Below, one piece after another: positions 37,425-49,700 of a DNA stretch of 64,000 nucleotides (the stretch's first letter is position 1; every line of letters starts with the position of its first letter). The translations under genes and the position numbers were made by a program. This DNA comes from Crotophaga sulcirostris (Eukaryota; Chordata; Aves; Cuculiformes; Crotophagidae): contig VYZB01000533.1 of the NCBI GenBank assembly GCA_013397455.1, positions 235,354 through 299,353 of the forward strand, given 5' to 3'. The notes below the pieces were generated by a model, which had not been told where the DNA came from, searched no databases, and saw only the letters and a list, made by a program, of their open reading frames with translations.

Positions 37425-37623
37425 AAAAGGGGGGGGAGGAGAAAAAGAGAGGGGAGGAGAAAAAGGGAGAGAAGAGAAAAAGGGGGGAAAGGGTGGGGAA
37501 GAAAGGGGGGAAATAGGTAAAAATGAGGGGGGAGAGGAAGAGGGAGGGAAGAGGAAATAATGGGAGGGAAAGAGAGAAAAGGGGGGAAGAGGAAAAATAG
37601 GGGGAAGAGGAAAACGAGAAGAC
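37425..37623 (+). repeat. Polypurine G/A tract in ABCA1 promoter
   Basis: Nearly 200 bases with fewer than ten pyrimidines on the + strand, built from degenerate units such as GGGGAGGAGAAAAAG. Such mirror-like purine tracts can form triplex (H-DNA) or G-quadruplex structures (established knowledge); whether this one does is inference. It ends about 100 bases upstream of the TATA box and borders the assembly gap, so its real length is unknown. Confidence 0.9.
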
Positions 37624-37639
37624 AAAACAGAGCGAGCGG

Positions 37640-37750
37640 TCTCGGGGAAGGGGACGCGGCGGCCGCTGGGCGGTCCCGGCGGTGGAAGGGGCGGCCCCGC
37701 TGCGGGCAGCCCGCGCCTCCCTATAAGAGGCGCTGCGGGCGGCGGGCGCG
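37640..37750 (+). promoter_or_regulatory. ABCA1: ABCA1 core promoter with GC boxes and TATA box
   Basis: A CpG-rich proximal promoter with Sp1-type GC boxes (GGGCGG near 37669 and GGGGCGG near 37689) and a TATA element TATAAGA at 37722-37728. Mammalian ABCA1 also has a TATA box preceded by GC-rich DNA, so the placement fits. Transcription would start about 25-30 bases downstream, near 37752. In mammals an LXR/RXR DR4 element and an E-box lie just upstream; neither is visible here between 37425 and 37722. The start site is predicted, not mapped. Confidence 0.75.
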
Positions 37751-37880
37751 GGGCTGGAGGCGGCGGAGCGGTGTGGGGCGGTGGAGGAGCAGCGGCTGAG
37801 CTCGGCTTGGCTTAGCTCAGCTGGGCTCGGCTCGACGCGGCTCGGCTCCGCTCCCCGCGGGACCAGCGGCTACCGAGCAG
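37750..37880 (+). other. ABCA1: ABCA1 exon 1, noncoding 5' UTR
   Basis: This is the first exon, from the predicted start about 28 bases after the TATA box to the donor CAG/GTAGGC at 37880/37881. It contains no ATG, which fits the wholly noncoding first exon of ABCA1 in mammals. About half of it is an imperfect pentamer repeat (37795-37854). The left boundary is approximate; the donor is the best one in this stretch and splices naturally to the exon 2 acceptor at 52910. Confidence 0.65.
37795..37854 (+). repeat. Imperfect GCTNN pentamer repeat in ABCA1 exon 1
   Basis: Twelve successive 5-base units: GCTGA, GCTCG, GCTTG, GCTTA, GCTCA, GCTGG, GCTCG, GCTCG, ACGCG, GCTCG, GCTCC, GCTCC. The repeat lies wholly in the predicted 5' UTR, so length changes would alter the leader but not the protein. 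Confidence 0.85.
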
Positions 37881-37927
37881 GTAGGCGGCAGGGAGGGCGC
37901 CCCGGGGGCCGCTGTCGGGGGCGGCTG

Positions 37928-38015
37928 CCCCGCTCTGGTGCCCCGCTCTGGTGCCCCGCTCTGGTGCCCCGCTCTGGTGCCCCGCTCTGGTGCCCCGCTC
38001 TGGTGCCCCGCTCTG
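37928..38015 (+). repeat. 13-bp minisatellite at start of intron 1
   Basis: Six perfect units of CCCCGCTCTGGTG run from 37928 to 38005, followed by a 10-base partial unit to 38015. All full units are identical, which suggests recent or ongoing copy-number change. The array begins 47 bases after the exon 1 donor. ORFs across it (PRSGAPLWCPALV repeats) are artefacts of the repeat. Confidence 0.97.
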
Positions 38016-41000
38016 CCCGGCGTGAGGCGACGGAGGGGAAGCCAAAAAAAGTGGGGTTTTTTTGCCTTGTTTTGTTATCCAGAGCGGTGCCGCTCGCTGT
38101 GGCCGGTGTGCCAAGAGCGTGGCTTGCAGGGTGTCTGGCGGGGAGCGGGGGTCGGGAAGCGGCTCGTAGTGGGGATTTGGGGTTTTTGGGGGTGTTTTCT
38201 TATTTTTTTTATAACTGTTTTATTTTAGCTTGTCCTGAGCGAGGCGTCCCTGGCTTGGCTGTCCTCTCGTAGGGTGGCTCCCCTTACCGCTGCCTCTTCC
38301 AGCCCTGGTGGGTGCCAGAAGATAACGGAGGAGTTTTCATCCCGTTCACTCCTGTGGGAATCGTAAAAAGTCGTGGAGGGAGAGAGAGGAGGGCCTTGGG
38401 ATGAGGGAGAGTGTAAAAATAAAAGATCGATCGGCCGCTTTTGTGGTGGGCAGGAGACTGAGTTGCGTGCAAGAGATCTTGCCGGTGCGAGCCGGGCTGT
38501 TGTTGAGTCCCGGCTGCGACGCTGCGAGCCAGCATCAGCCCGCCACGAGATACTGCTGCCTGGCTCTGGAGGTGCCTGCCCGCCCAGGTGCTCAGAATGT
38601 GTCAGGAGACTGAATTCCAATTATAAAACAAAAGTTCATGTTAAGAAGTGTTTTTGTCTGTTTTGAACATAAGCCAAGAGTGCCCCTTAACCCCACCCCC
38701 CAGCTGTTGTGCTCAGAGATTTTAAGGTTGTGCAAATAACGTACTTGGAGGATAAAAGTTGATCTTTACTGTGTTGGAATAGACCTTGCTGAAGCCAGGG
38801 TGATGCAAACACTTGCTTACATACTTGTAAATGTGTTAAAGTGAAGCCCAAAGAGGAGTTGGACTTTTTGAAAATTATTGGTTGGAATTAACATTAAAAA
38901 TGAATTTGGAGGCGCCTTTGAAAAATTAGTTGGTGCTTGTACAGCAGAGAACAGCCGTGTCTTGGGGATGTTCCATTAACAACAGATGGCCAGGCTTGCT
39001 GTCGAAAGGCTTTTGTAATTGAGCAATCTCACTCAGTTTTGAAAGGGGGTCATGGTAGTAAATATTCGGTGCAAATGTTTTTTGTGGTTGGCCCGTGTGG
39101 CACAGCTTGCTTTCCTGAAGAGTAGGAACGGCAATATGTGCAGAGACACAGATTTTCTGTGTGATGGGCGAGTGATTCTATGTACTCTTGCTGCCTGTTA
39201 AGCTAAATGGTCACTGCCTGGGACTCTGCAGTTTGTTAACTGGTGTAACAGGTGTAAATCCTGTTGGTGGGTCTTCACAATTCATTGTGCAGATTTGAAT
39301 TGTAAGTAAGAATGGTGAGTTACTGTATCTAGTATGGTCTGGACGGATAAGGGCAGGAGTCAGATGGCTTTACTTATGATGTGGAGCACCTTGTTTTGCA
39401 TATAGTCCTAATTTTGTAGGGCTGATTATTGTAAGAATTAAAAGTCAACTCCTTACTAAGCATGGATTAAAGTTTGGCAGGGTGAAACACAGGAGGTGTA
39501 TGGTAGAACTTAAGTTGAACTTTTTAAATTTAAATGCCTAGCTTTAAAAAAGTAATAAAAGTTAATGCTTGTTATGCTCACTGTAGGTGTTTTCAGGAGA
39601 TACAACCCAAAGGCCAGAGATGATCACAATTGCTGTCATCTGGGGCTAGAAAGTAATAATCAAGCAGCTAGCCCCAGGCATTCACAATAACTTTCCTCCA
39701 ATAAATAGGTTCTGAAGTACGCTTAACCATATAATATTTATGTGAAACAAACAACTTGGGTGCAGCTAAGCAGCAGATGTTGGCGTTTGCAGGAGTCATG
39801 GTAATCTTTTGGTTATCAATTCCATATTTCCTCCAAATACGGCTGCATAGCAGTGCAAGCAGGTATGCCCAGAGTTTCTTAATGGTTTCTTTACCCACTG
39901 AGATCGAGGCATGCTTATAAATCAGTTTACTGCAGGCAGCTGCTGTCAGAAATTTTTTGTAATGCCAAAATTGTTTTAGAAAATGAGTGTAGATAAGTGC
40001 TATTGGTGTGAGCAGAGACTAGGTCCAGCACCAAGTTTGACATCTACAGTTACAGTATAGATAAGAGTGGCTTCTGGTGAAATGCTGATCTACAGAAAAT
40101 GAAATGGAGCGAGTTAAAAACAAAAAGGTCAGTAAAGTTGTTTTGGCCTTTATTCCAGGACTAGCCTTTTCTCCAGCATGCCTTGGGCTGAACTTCCCCC
40201 TGTCTGTGTGAGGCTAAAGCAGTCTGCTGTGATTCAGGAGTAATCCTCAGTGACCTGAGGAAAGTGGCTCTGGACCTTCTAGACAGATTCTGGGCTAGAA
40301 CATACAATGTCTCATGAATTGAATATACACAATTCAGAAAGCAAGTCTTTTCTTCCTTTCGTCTCTGCAAGCCTGTTGTTTCACCAGTGAGTATGCCTGG
40401 CAGAGTTAGACTCACAGGTAGAGCAGGAGGAAGGTCAGTCTTGAACTCATCCATCTGTGGCCAGACGTGATCAGCTCTGCTAGTGTTTATCACATGCATT
40501 GCACCATGCAGGCGCAGTATTTCTTAGGGTGTGGTTTCCTCAGAACTTTTAATCCAAAGTAATTGAAGGTTGCTGATGAGCTAGGAATGGACCTGCTTTG
40601 TTTTTACCAAATGCTTGTTCTCTTTTTCTCTTCTCATCAGTTTCATCCTCCTTGCTTGTGCTGGAGTTCATCAACCCAGGATGAGTAACTGAGAATGAAC
40701 TCTCTTCTTTTGGCTTGGTGATTTTTTTTCAGCATCCTGTGTTCCGAGTTGTCTCATGGCTTTGAGAACTGGTGTCAGCACAAAGATGATGACAGGAGCA
40801 GAGCAGAAAGGGAACCAGACTACCACTTTGTTTAAGTAACCTTGGAGCAAGTGCCCTTGGTGTTTATATAGGTCTCTTAGGCTAGGCTGGGCAACACACC
40901 AAATCCTGAAATAAGTCCAGAGGCTATGGCTGACCAAACACCAGTGTGTTTCCATTAGGCTGGTTGTTCTTGATGACTCCTGCCGTGCAAGGGGCTAGAG

Positions 41001-43668
41001 CTGGAACATACTGTTTAATAAAACGTGTTTTATACATATAACACATTTTCCTTTTTTTATCTGAGGCAGCTAGGACTCTACCTGCCTTCTCCAGGTCTAA
41101 CATGGCAGGGATTTGATCTTTGATAATTGTCTCACATCTATGGCAGCTGACAATTTGAATGCTTGAAAGTTTAGCTGTGTAGTTAACAAGCATGCACTTC
41201 TGCAGTTACTGCTATTAAGAGTATAGATTAAAAATAGCATGGTAAGACTCTGCTTATAGTGTTCAGAAGATGATCACCACAAAGTTGAAATATCTCATAT
41301 TCTGTAGCTGCAGGTCTTATTTTTCTGTTTGCCATACAGAAATCTTGCAGAGCAACTCAAGAAGGCTTACCATGATGTGAACTTACGGCTGGAGTATGCT
41401 GTTCTCTATTTTTTGATATGCTTCTCTAAAAAAGGTGGCAGCAAAGCTAGTCCTGTCTTTTTTAGCATTTGTCATTGGGGGAAAAAAACATGTGAACTTG
41501 CTGCAAGGACCAAGAGCAAGACAGAGTAGGATGGAAAAATGTTGATGCAGCTTTCCTGACACAACAGGCTCGCACTGTAGGAAAAGTGGGAGCATTCAGA
41601 TCTTTATTCATTGGGTTATTAGTGAAAAATCTTCATCGCAGATTACAAGAATGCATGTCCGTATTAATGTCATAAATATCCATGTACAAGCTGACTTTTT
41701 TTCCTCTTCTGTTATTTTCTGGAGGAGTGTTGCTTAGCAGAGCTCAATCTAATGCAGTAGGAGATCAGTTTGCATTACACTAACCTTGTTAGGGAACAAT
41801 TGGCATTAGGAAAAGGAGAGCAAAAGAGCTTTTTCAAGACTGTTTTGGTTTGGGCTAGATAGCAAGGTCATTCTCCAGGGAAGAACAAACAGTCAGAACC
41901 TTTGACCACTCAGTTCAGAGATCATTCTGGAGGTCTGGCTTCCTTTTAGCAAATGGCAGGCATGGCTGTGTGGAAGATAGAAGTGGCCAAAACCTCTTAG
42001 CACACTACCTGCTCAGCTCCCTGAAATGATCTCTAGTTTTACTAGCCCATTTCCAAGTGAACAGCTGTTACCAGAAGCGGAAAAGTAAGCTGTGTGACTA
42101 ATATTCATTAGCATTTTTGGTAGTTACCTTAGTAAAAACTAAAATTAAGCCCCGTGGAAGATTTTGGAGCAGTAGTGGTGGATAAGACCAGGACTAGGGG
42201 CCAGAAGAACCTGGCTCCTGGCACCTGTGCCTTTTGTCTTGTGATTACTTGCCCTTGTTCCCTCTTACCTGCTTTTACCATCGTCATGACAACAAGATGA
42301 CAAAATTTTATACTTTTGATGTAGTGAAGTGAAGGGGTGTGGTTTTTCTCACCTGCAACAGGTAACACATCTTTTAAAGGCTATAGGCTGTGTTGCTAGT
42401 TTCAGCAACATGGGTTGAAGTCCCAGGGTTTCAGATGTAGCTTCTGCTTTTCCAGGTGAATTTTTGTGCCTTCAAAATAACCAAGCAACATACATGTCCT
42501 TTTGTCTGAGAGCTGTGTTCATGGGGAATATACTGGGGAATATAGGGATCTACTGATGGCTTTTTTTTTTCTGTTCCCCATGTTGTTCCCATAACAAGAG
42601 TCTGGCTATGCCCGCTGGTAAAAGCAGAGTTAGGACCAAATTTGAATGGATTAAAAAAAATTGTAAGGCGGTCTCATCCAAACAGTAAAGCAACACCAAC
42701 CTTTTCTGAGTGCAGATGTACAGGCATTGCGTTCTGGTAGCATTAATGCAGTCAAAGTTCAAATCCACTCCTCCTCTAAATGAAATATTTTATTTACTAA
42801 GCTAAATAGTGCATTTGTATTTTATTCTGCCAATAGGCTATATGCTTTTTATCCAATTTCTTTGTTTTAAAGTATTTTCGGTGTTTTAATTATTTACCCT
42901 ATTAAATCAGGGTAGCAATTCTTACTGCTTTGTTTCGCAACTCTTTCAAATCTGTGTTTAAATATTCATCCTAAAGTAAGGAATAGGACTTTTTCTACTG
43001 TCCTTGAAGATATTTGGATCTGATACTATATCATCTGTTTTCAGATTTCTTCATATCTTATTTTTCCCAAGTTATTTTTTTATTCTCCTGATTGCCATGT
43101 CTTCCAGAGCTTCATTCCAGTTCTTGTCACATGCTTTTAGTATTCCACACTGCCACATCTGTCTTCTTGATTGTATTTGTGTATAAACCCAGACATAATT
43201 GCAATCAATTGAATTTTCTGTAGGAGTATGCTTTAACTCCAGGGGAACTTTCTCGGTGAGCACCCTTAAGGATATCCTAAACTCAACAAGAAATATGTAT
43301 GTTTTGAATTCCCATATCCATTAAAAACTTGTAAAACTTTTGGTTACATTTCTCTTTTTGGAAGTTAATTGCTTTTTCTCTTGGCATTTCATAACGCTTC
43401 TGCTTGTAGCTGCAGTGTTTCATGTCAGTCGTTTGGTTGAAAATGAGTAGACCACAGCTCTTCATTTCAATGAAACTATTGAGATTATTGGAACTTGAAA
43501 CTATTGGAGAAAACTAATGGAGCTCTGTCCTGAGTCCTCCTGCATCAGGAAATGAATAAATTCTGTTTTCCTTGCCTCTTTGAGGCTGTCAATGTGCGAT
43601 ATTAATTAAAATAGGTGTATCTTAGCCTGCTTTGCTTGTTTAACTGTCGTGCTGACCTTAAGGATTGA

Positions 43669-43706
43669 AGCTCCAGCAGTGGTGTATGGATTGTGCTGCT
43701 GGAGCT
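43669..43706. repeat. Perfect 11-bp inverted repeat (hairpin) in intron 1
   Basis: AGCTCCAGCAG (43669-43679) and CTGCTGGAGCT (43696-43706) are perfect inverted arms around a 16-base spacer. The stem does not extend outward and is too short for a microRNA precursor. Function is unknown. Confidence 0.7.
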
Positions 43707-46700
43707 AAAGAATATGCATCTGTGTATAGGGCAAAATGAGGAAGATCGGCGCGTGCTTTCTGGCAGCACTCCTTGCCAGCTGCCTGGTGCCACACCTACC
43801 ACAGCAGGCACGCAGGCTTCCTTATCATCTATGCCAATTATTTTCATTTTCTTCTATGAATACTTTTAGAGATAAGTGGTTATTGAACTCTGTATCAGTT
43901 GCCAAGATTGATCAGAAATTCATTAGTCTTCATAGCTGACACTCACTGTTTTCAGAGTACTTGAACATCTGTTTATTGCTTTGTATGACTGGCTTCCAAA
44001 CGCATACAGTTAGATGGTAGCCATGTGGCAGCCAAGGTATTGTTGTGGGGATGTCTGTTGTAGAATTTAAAAGGATCAAACTCTGCTCAAGCTGACAACT
44101 CCAGATAAATACTACCTTTGCCAGCTTGTACTTTTTTCGACCATGTTATTTCCTTTCATTGTGCTAGAAGCTTTTTCTTGGCTGATGTTTTTCTGCATAG
44201 TTCAGGGATTTCTTTTTTCATCTGCTGAAATATACACCTATGCCACAGATATCAGTGCACTTGCGTAGATACTGAGCTTAAAAGACAGCTTACTCTTTAT
44301 GCCAGTGAACTCCAAAGGTACCACATGGATGTCTGCTACAGTATAAGCCGTGTTATGTTGTGTTCTGCCCTGTTACTGAGCACACGCACTGGTTTATGGC
44401 ATGATGTTTCCAAATCGCAAAGATCAAGAGGCAGGTAACAGTAATGTGTCTTTGATTGTTATTGGGCAGACGTACACCTCAAACTTAATTTTAATCTTTA
44501 TTTGGCATAACTTGTGTCCTTGTCTTCTCCCAAGATGAAGAGCAAGCTACAAAAACAAGATGTAGGAAAAGACATTCCCTTGCAAAAAAATCTTTCCCAA
44601 TGTGGATGGGAAAGCTGCAAGGCTGGGTAACTTTGCTCAACAGAAAGTACAAGCCCCCCAGTAATGCTTCAGCCACTCTGCAGTTGGACCATGGAGTGCC
44701 TATTATGTGTTACACATTGTTGAACTAGATCTATGACTGCCTTGTCTAAAAGGAATCAGTGACCAGGATGTGCTGTGGAAGAGGTGGTGGTCAAAAGTGT
44801 TTCTGGCCTAACACCCTCTGAGCTTGTGGATTTATTTTCCTAAAAGTTGATGAGGCTAATTGATTTCTTAGGGGAGCCCTACCTTCCTTCTCTCCCTGGA
44901 GGTTTGCAGCCAAGCAGAAAAGTACCTTTTGCAATGTGAAATGCTTCACCTTTTTTCCCAGTTGCAGAGATAACGTATTTAAACAGGACGCGTCATTATC
45001 TGGAAAAAGTAACTGAGGCTGCGTAACAAGCTTTTTGCAGACTGTGTACTGGTGTTACTATAGTTGATGAGAGATCAAAGCTTAATAGCATGAATTGAGC
45101 TCAAATGTTGCAATTATTATTAGCAGGATGTTCTATTATTTCTAGATTCCACTAGAGAAGAACTCATTCTTTCAGAGCCAAAAAAAAAAATCGGCTAATA
45201 TGGACTATGGATTTTTGGACATTGGTCGTGATAAAGCAAATCAGCTTTTGTTTGTTTTTGCAAGAGAATGGACTAGATCTTGGCTTTTTTTGTTATATGG
45301 GGAAAGTAGGGGACGTTCAGTATAATGTTGAAAGCTGGAATGTTTCGTGTATTTCACAACCTTCCATTGGAAGCTGTTTGTCTTATAAAATAGATGACTG
45401 CATTTTATCTTGAGTGTTATACTTAACATTTAAGCAATTCCTTTTGCCGAAGTGCATGTCAGTCCCTTTCTTTGGGTTGGTCCAACTATAGTGCGTGCAA
45501 GCTCGACTTCTTCCATTGCACTGGAACTGTGCTTGTTTTCACCAGTGAACCTACTGAGCATGCTACAAGTAATGAGAAACAGTTGTGGTCATTCTGGTAG
45601 GTAGACATTGCTCCCCTGTGACCTGGGGCAGGTTTTCAAAACAGCTTGGTGTGTTGTGTCACAGGGGAGGCTTATAAAACAGCATCCATTTCTGCAAATG
45701 TGGCTTTGTATAAATGTCTAAGGAAACACTAAAGACTTTAGAAAACATAGTACAATTTGTATTGCCAAGTATTGTGTAAGCTAATGCTTGACTTTTTGGG
45801 AAACTGTCCTGTATGGTTTATTTCTGATTGGTAAGGATTGGCCCACCTGTGATCCAGAGGTTTATCTTAGGTGTTCGGCTTTCACGGAAGAGGGATGTTG
45901 GGTACTGTGAAGAGTTCAGAGCCAAGGATTTCAGTGCTCATTACGATAGTTCTGGCCCGGGTCTTTCAAAATGATCATCTACTCAGCTGTTCACAGTGGA
46001 GCACTCAAAGGCTCGGCATATAATATACCGACTTCTGAAAAATCCGTTTGCTCAGTCTTGGTGCTGAGGCTAGATACCTTTAGAACCTCCCTGCTATTTG
46101 TCTAAATAGTTGAGAAGACAGATTTCTGCCCCTAATATCCTGCTGTTATGAACTCCAGCACTTGCTAGAGCAAGGTCCAGTCTCCCTTCTCTGTGTTGTA
46201 CCTTGTACAGCAGGCTCAACCTAATATTTTGCTCAGGTTACATCACTGATGGTTTTACTAGCAGCAGTTGAGGCAGGTTGTGAATAGATATTTTCTTGTC
46301 AACGTGTTCTAGAAGAAGTCCTTTTCCACTGGTTGTCTCCAATGTTCTGTGAGATTGGGCCCCCTTAGGCAACAAAGGAAGTAATTTATTCAGTGTTTTG
46401 TAGCTGTGTGCATGGTGCTTTAGGGACCCTGTGGATGCGTGAGATGATGTGTTTCAGTTTTGTATGAACCTGAGTTGGCAGGTCGCTGTAGGGATTGCAT
46501 GAGAAAGTTTCATCAGCTTTTTGATGTTTTGACACTGTCCTTTAATATTAGTTTTACAAAACTGGACGTGCTTCTCCAGGAGGGAAAATGAGACAGACTA
46601 GGGATTACGGCAAAGCTGGATCTTAAAGTCCTTCTGTCATACAAATCATTGCTATTTAGAGGACAGACAGATGGCCATGTTGAAGCAGTGTACCAGTTGC

Positions 46701-49700
46701 TTTCAGCATTCGTAAGCACTGGAGAAAAAGACTAGAACCTGTTTATTACCAAACCTAAGGCCAGATAGTCAGTGTGTGTAAAGTGATGTAAACTAGTACA
46801 AGATCTTGTAAAGAATTGCCACCCAAATATTGTTGTTTGGGGTTCTAATTCTTGCCTGCTGACCTAGAAGTTCTCCAGTCACATGGTTAGCAATAAGGAG
46901 TTGGTGTAAACCCTGTGATGTGATCTGGGTGATGCTGAAGAAAGCACTTCTTGCTGAATTCAACTTGGTATCCAATATTTGTTCGGCAAGTGGGAGAGAA
47001 ATGGAAGTCCTTTGTGGGGAGATTACGAAAGACTTGCTTTTAGTGTCTATGTGGCTCCACTGATAACTGTCCTGTGTCCCAGGCAGTAGACTGTAGGTTC
47101 AAAGCTCACACACCTACTGCTGATCTTGCATTGCTTGTTGCTGCACAGTCTAGCAGTACTTAAACCAGGAGGCAGACGTGTGGGATCTGGTGGTTGTAAT
47201 CTCATCTCTTAAGTTTGCTTTGCTTGTGGCCTCAGGTGAGTTACTTGAACTCTCTGTGCTGCTAACACTTTTTATGGCACCTTTTTGTAACTTAGTACAG
47301 GTTCTTTGGGTTAAAAGTTTACTTTGAAAGAGCAATACTGTTATTCCTATGAAAGTATCATTGTTTGAGTGGCAGTTGCCCCTCTTTCCTAGAGCTCCAG
47401 TAGATGTAGTAAGTTTTTTTTTACTTCTTGAAAGTTTTAGAGATGGTAGTGTCAGACTTGCTTTTATGGATTTTTTAGGCTTTGTGTGAGTTGTTTTGGT
47501 CACCAAATGAACATTACTTCTGATTCTTTGTGCTGGCTGTTTCTACTGTCAATATTATCTTCAATTAGATATCAAGCAGCAGGATAAAAAAATAATTGCA
47601 TTTCTCCACAGCTGCTTTTTAATCTAGCCTAATATCAACAGAATCATAATTAATGTTGGTTTTCCTCCTCCTTTCATCTCATTTGAAATTGCACACATGC
47701 AAAGCGCATTTCCCTTTCTGTGGAAATCATGATGAAGATATTCTCCAAATACTTGTACCTTGAGAGCTTCTTAGAATTGCACTATCATAGGTTGTACATG
47801 GCTATAGATGTAGTTGTGTTACAGTAAGTCACTTGGTTGTAGCTACTGTGCTGAAAGAAGTGAAATTCTGGTGCTCTGCAGAGAAGCATACAGGACCTTG
47901 ATTTGGGACTTGTGAATTTTAATTCTGGACTGTTGGCTTAATCTACGTCTCTTACTGAAATGCCCACCTAGGCCACTAATTCTCTGGCGGCTTGTTTGTG
48001 TGAGTCAAAATATCAGTCCATGAGGCAGATGCTTCTGTCCTGCCTTCATGTTCACACACCTCAAGGAGAGCTACTCTCAGCTGATGGCATATGGAGAACT
48101 GGGAGACTTTGATCACAAATCTGGGCTTTGCACTGTTAACGTGGCTCATGATATTACTTGCTCCACTAAATGCAGCCTGACACTGCCTAAGGGAAGTGAA
48201 ATGTTAAGATATTTCTCAGCATTCCCAAAGAGGACTATTACTTCTGCTGCTATCTACTGTTCGTGATTTAGCTGCTGCTTTTCTTCTAAAGGGAGTCTTG
48301 TTTGATTTGATTCCTACATATGCAAAAGCTGTTGAAGTCAAGCAGATGTAAAACTTCTTGTCTGAGGCAGGTGGTGTGAAGTTCTATACCATGTCTACTT
48401 GTGGGAAAGGAACATCACTACCTCTAGTAGTTCAAACTTGTACTGTGCCCACCAAATGCCTTTTCCCCCCCCTCATAATGGCATCACCTCTAGATACTAG
48501 ATTGGTGCTCTTCATGGCTGCTTGTTCTGTGCAGAACTGCCTGTCATGGTAGCTTTTGTGATGTGGAAATCTGACTGAGAGAACAGGACAGAGGCCACTA
48601 ACTGATTTCATGGAGGAAGCTTCGTCAACTAGTGAAAGCTGTTAACCAGGACTAGGTTTAAGCCATTGCTGGACCTGCGAAAAGTCCATAACCTGTTGCT
48701 GGAATCCTGAAATGTTCCGGTCTCATAAGGTTTGATAAGTTCACTTTGTTCCCTGTCTAAATAGTGATTTCTTCTCTAGGGTAAAGGTTTTTACCCCCAG
48801 AAGAAAGCAAACAGCTGCATTGTTTGCAGAGAGCTGCTTTTGAAAGCTGTTTTATGTTTACTTAGTGTGGACACCAGGCATGGGGGTGGGGGATTGATTC
48901 TTTGCCACTTGAGCTTTTATCTTTTTAAATCTACAGCTGTAAAAAATGCATGGCGTTCTGTTTAAGGTGGATTTGGTCTGGAGATTCTAGGCCTACTGGC
49001 TGATGGACAGCCATTCTACTTCCAAGTAGTGGGTACTAATGATCTAGAAAGAAAGGGTTGGTCACAGTATGTGTTTTAACTCAACATCGTCTGACATTGT
49101 CTTATAGGCTAACTTTCTCTCTTAGGAGAAGTTTTCTGAATTGCACACTGAGATGGAATTGCAGCCCTGTAGAACTGGAGGCCAAGGCTTCTGAGGCAGG
49201 GTAAATGTCACGACCAAGCAGCCTTCTGCAAAGGCAGACCAGAGAACAAATATGTGGATGCTGTGCTTTAATTATGCTGGTGGGTGTTGTGGTTGCTGGT
49301 CTGAACAAGTAGCAAAGGTCCTGAGCCAGTGTTAGAGCTTTGCTAAGAGCAAATCAGGAACCCCAAGCCAGATCAAAAGTTGCATGCAAATTGTGTGCAC
49401 TTCCTGCCCGTCCTCTATCCACTGATTCCACAGGCTGAAGCAGCTTTTTTTTTGTAATTGTAAAGGTCAGCTTCTCTCTACGGGAAGACTGGGGGTAACT
49501 GTATCAAAATATCTGGGGAAGTATTTGTGCGCCTGTTACTTGATCATTGCTCCATGTTTTTTGTTTTGAATTGGGAAAAATTGAGACACCTAACAAAAGC
49601 ATGTCAAGTGTGTACAGGTCTGAGTGGCATGTTGATAGAGCATGCAGGGACCTCTGTGTACTGGATCCCCACCATTTTCTTACTGGCAAAATAAAAAATT

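Noticed and set aside
36868..37560. Long ORFs on both strands across the promoter region
   Set aside because: They are held open by 371 N and a purine tract that cannot contain most stop codons; they are artefacts.
37781..38272. 163-codon ORF over exon 1 and intron 1 start
   Set aside because: It is generated by the pentamer repeat and the 13-bp minisatellite and crosses the exon 1 donor.
40126..40144. AGGTCA with a 4-base spacer in intron 1 as an LXR element
   Set aside because: The second half-site (AGTTGT) matches the consensus at too few positions to call a DR4.
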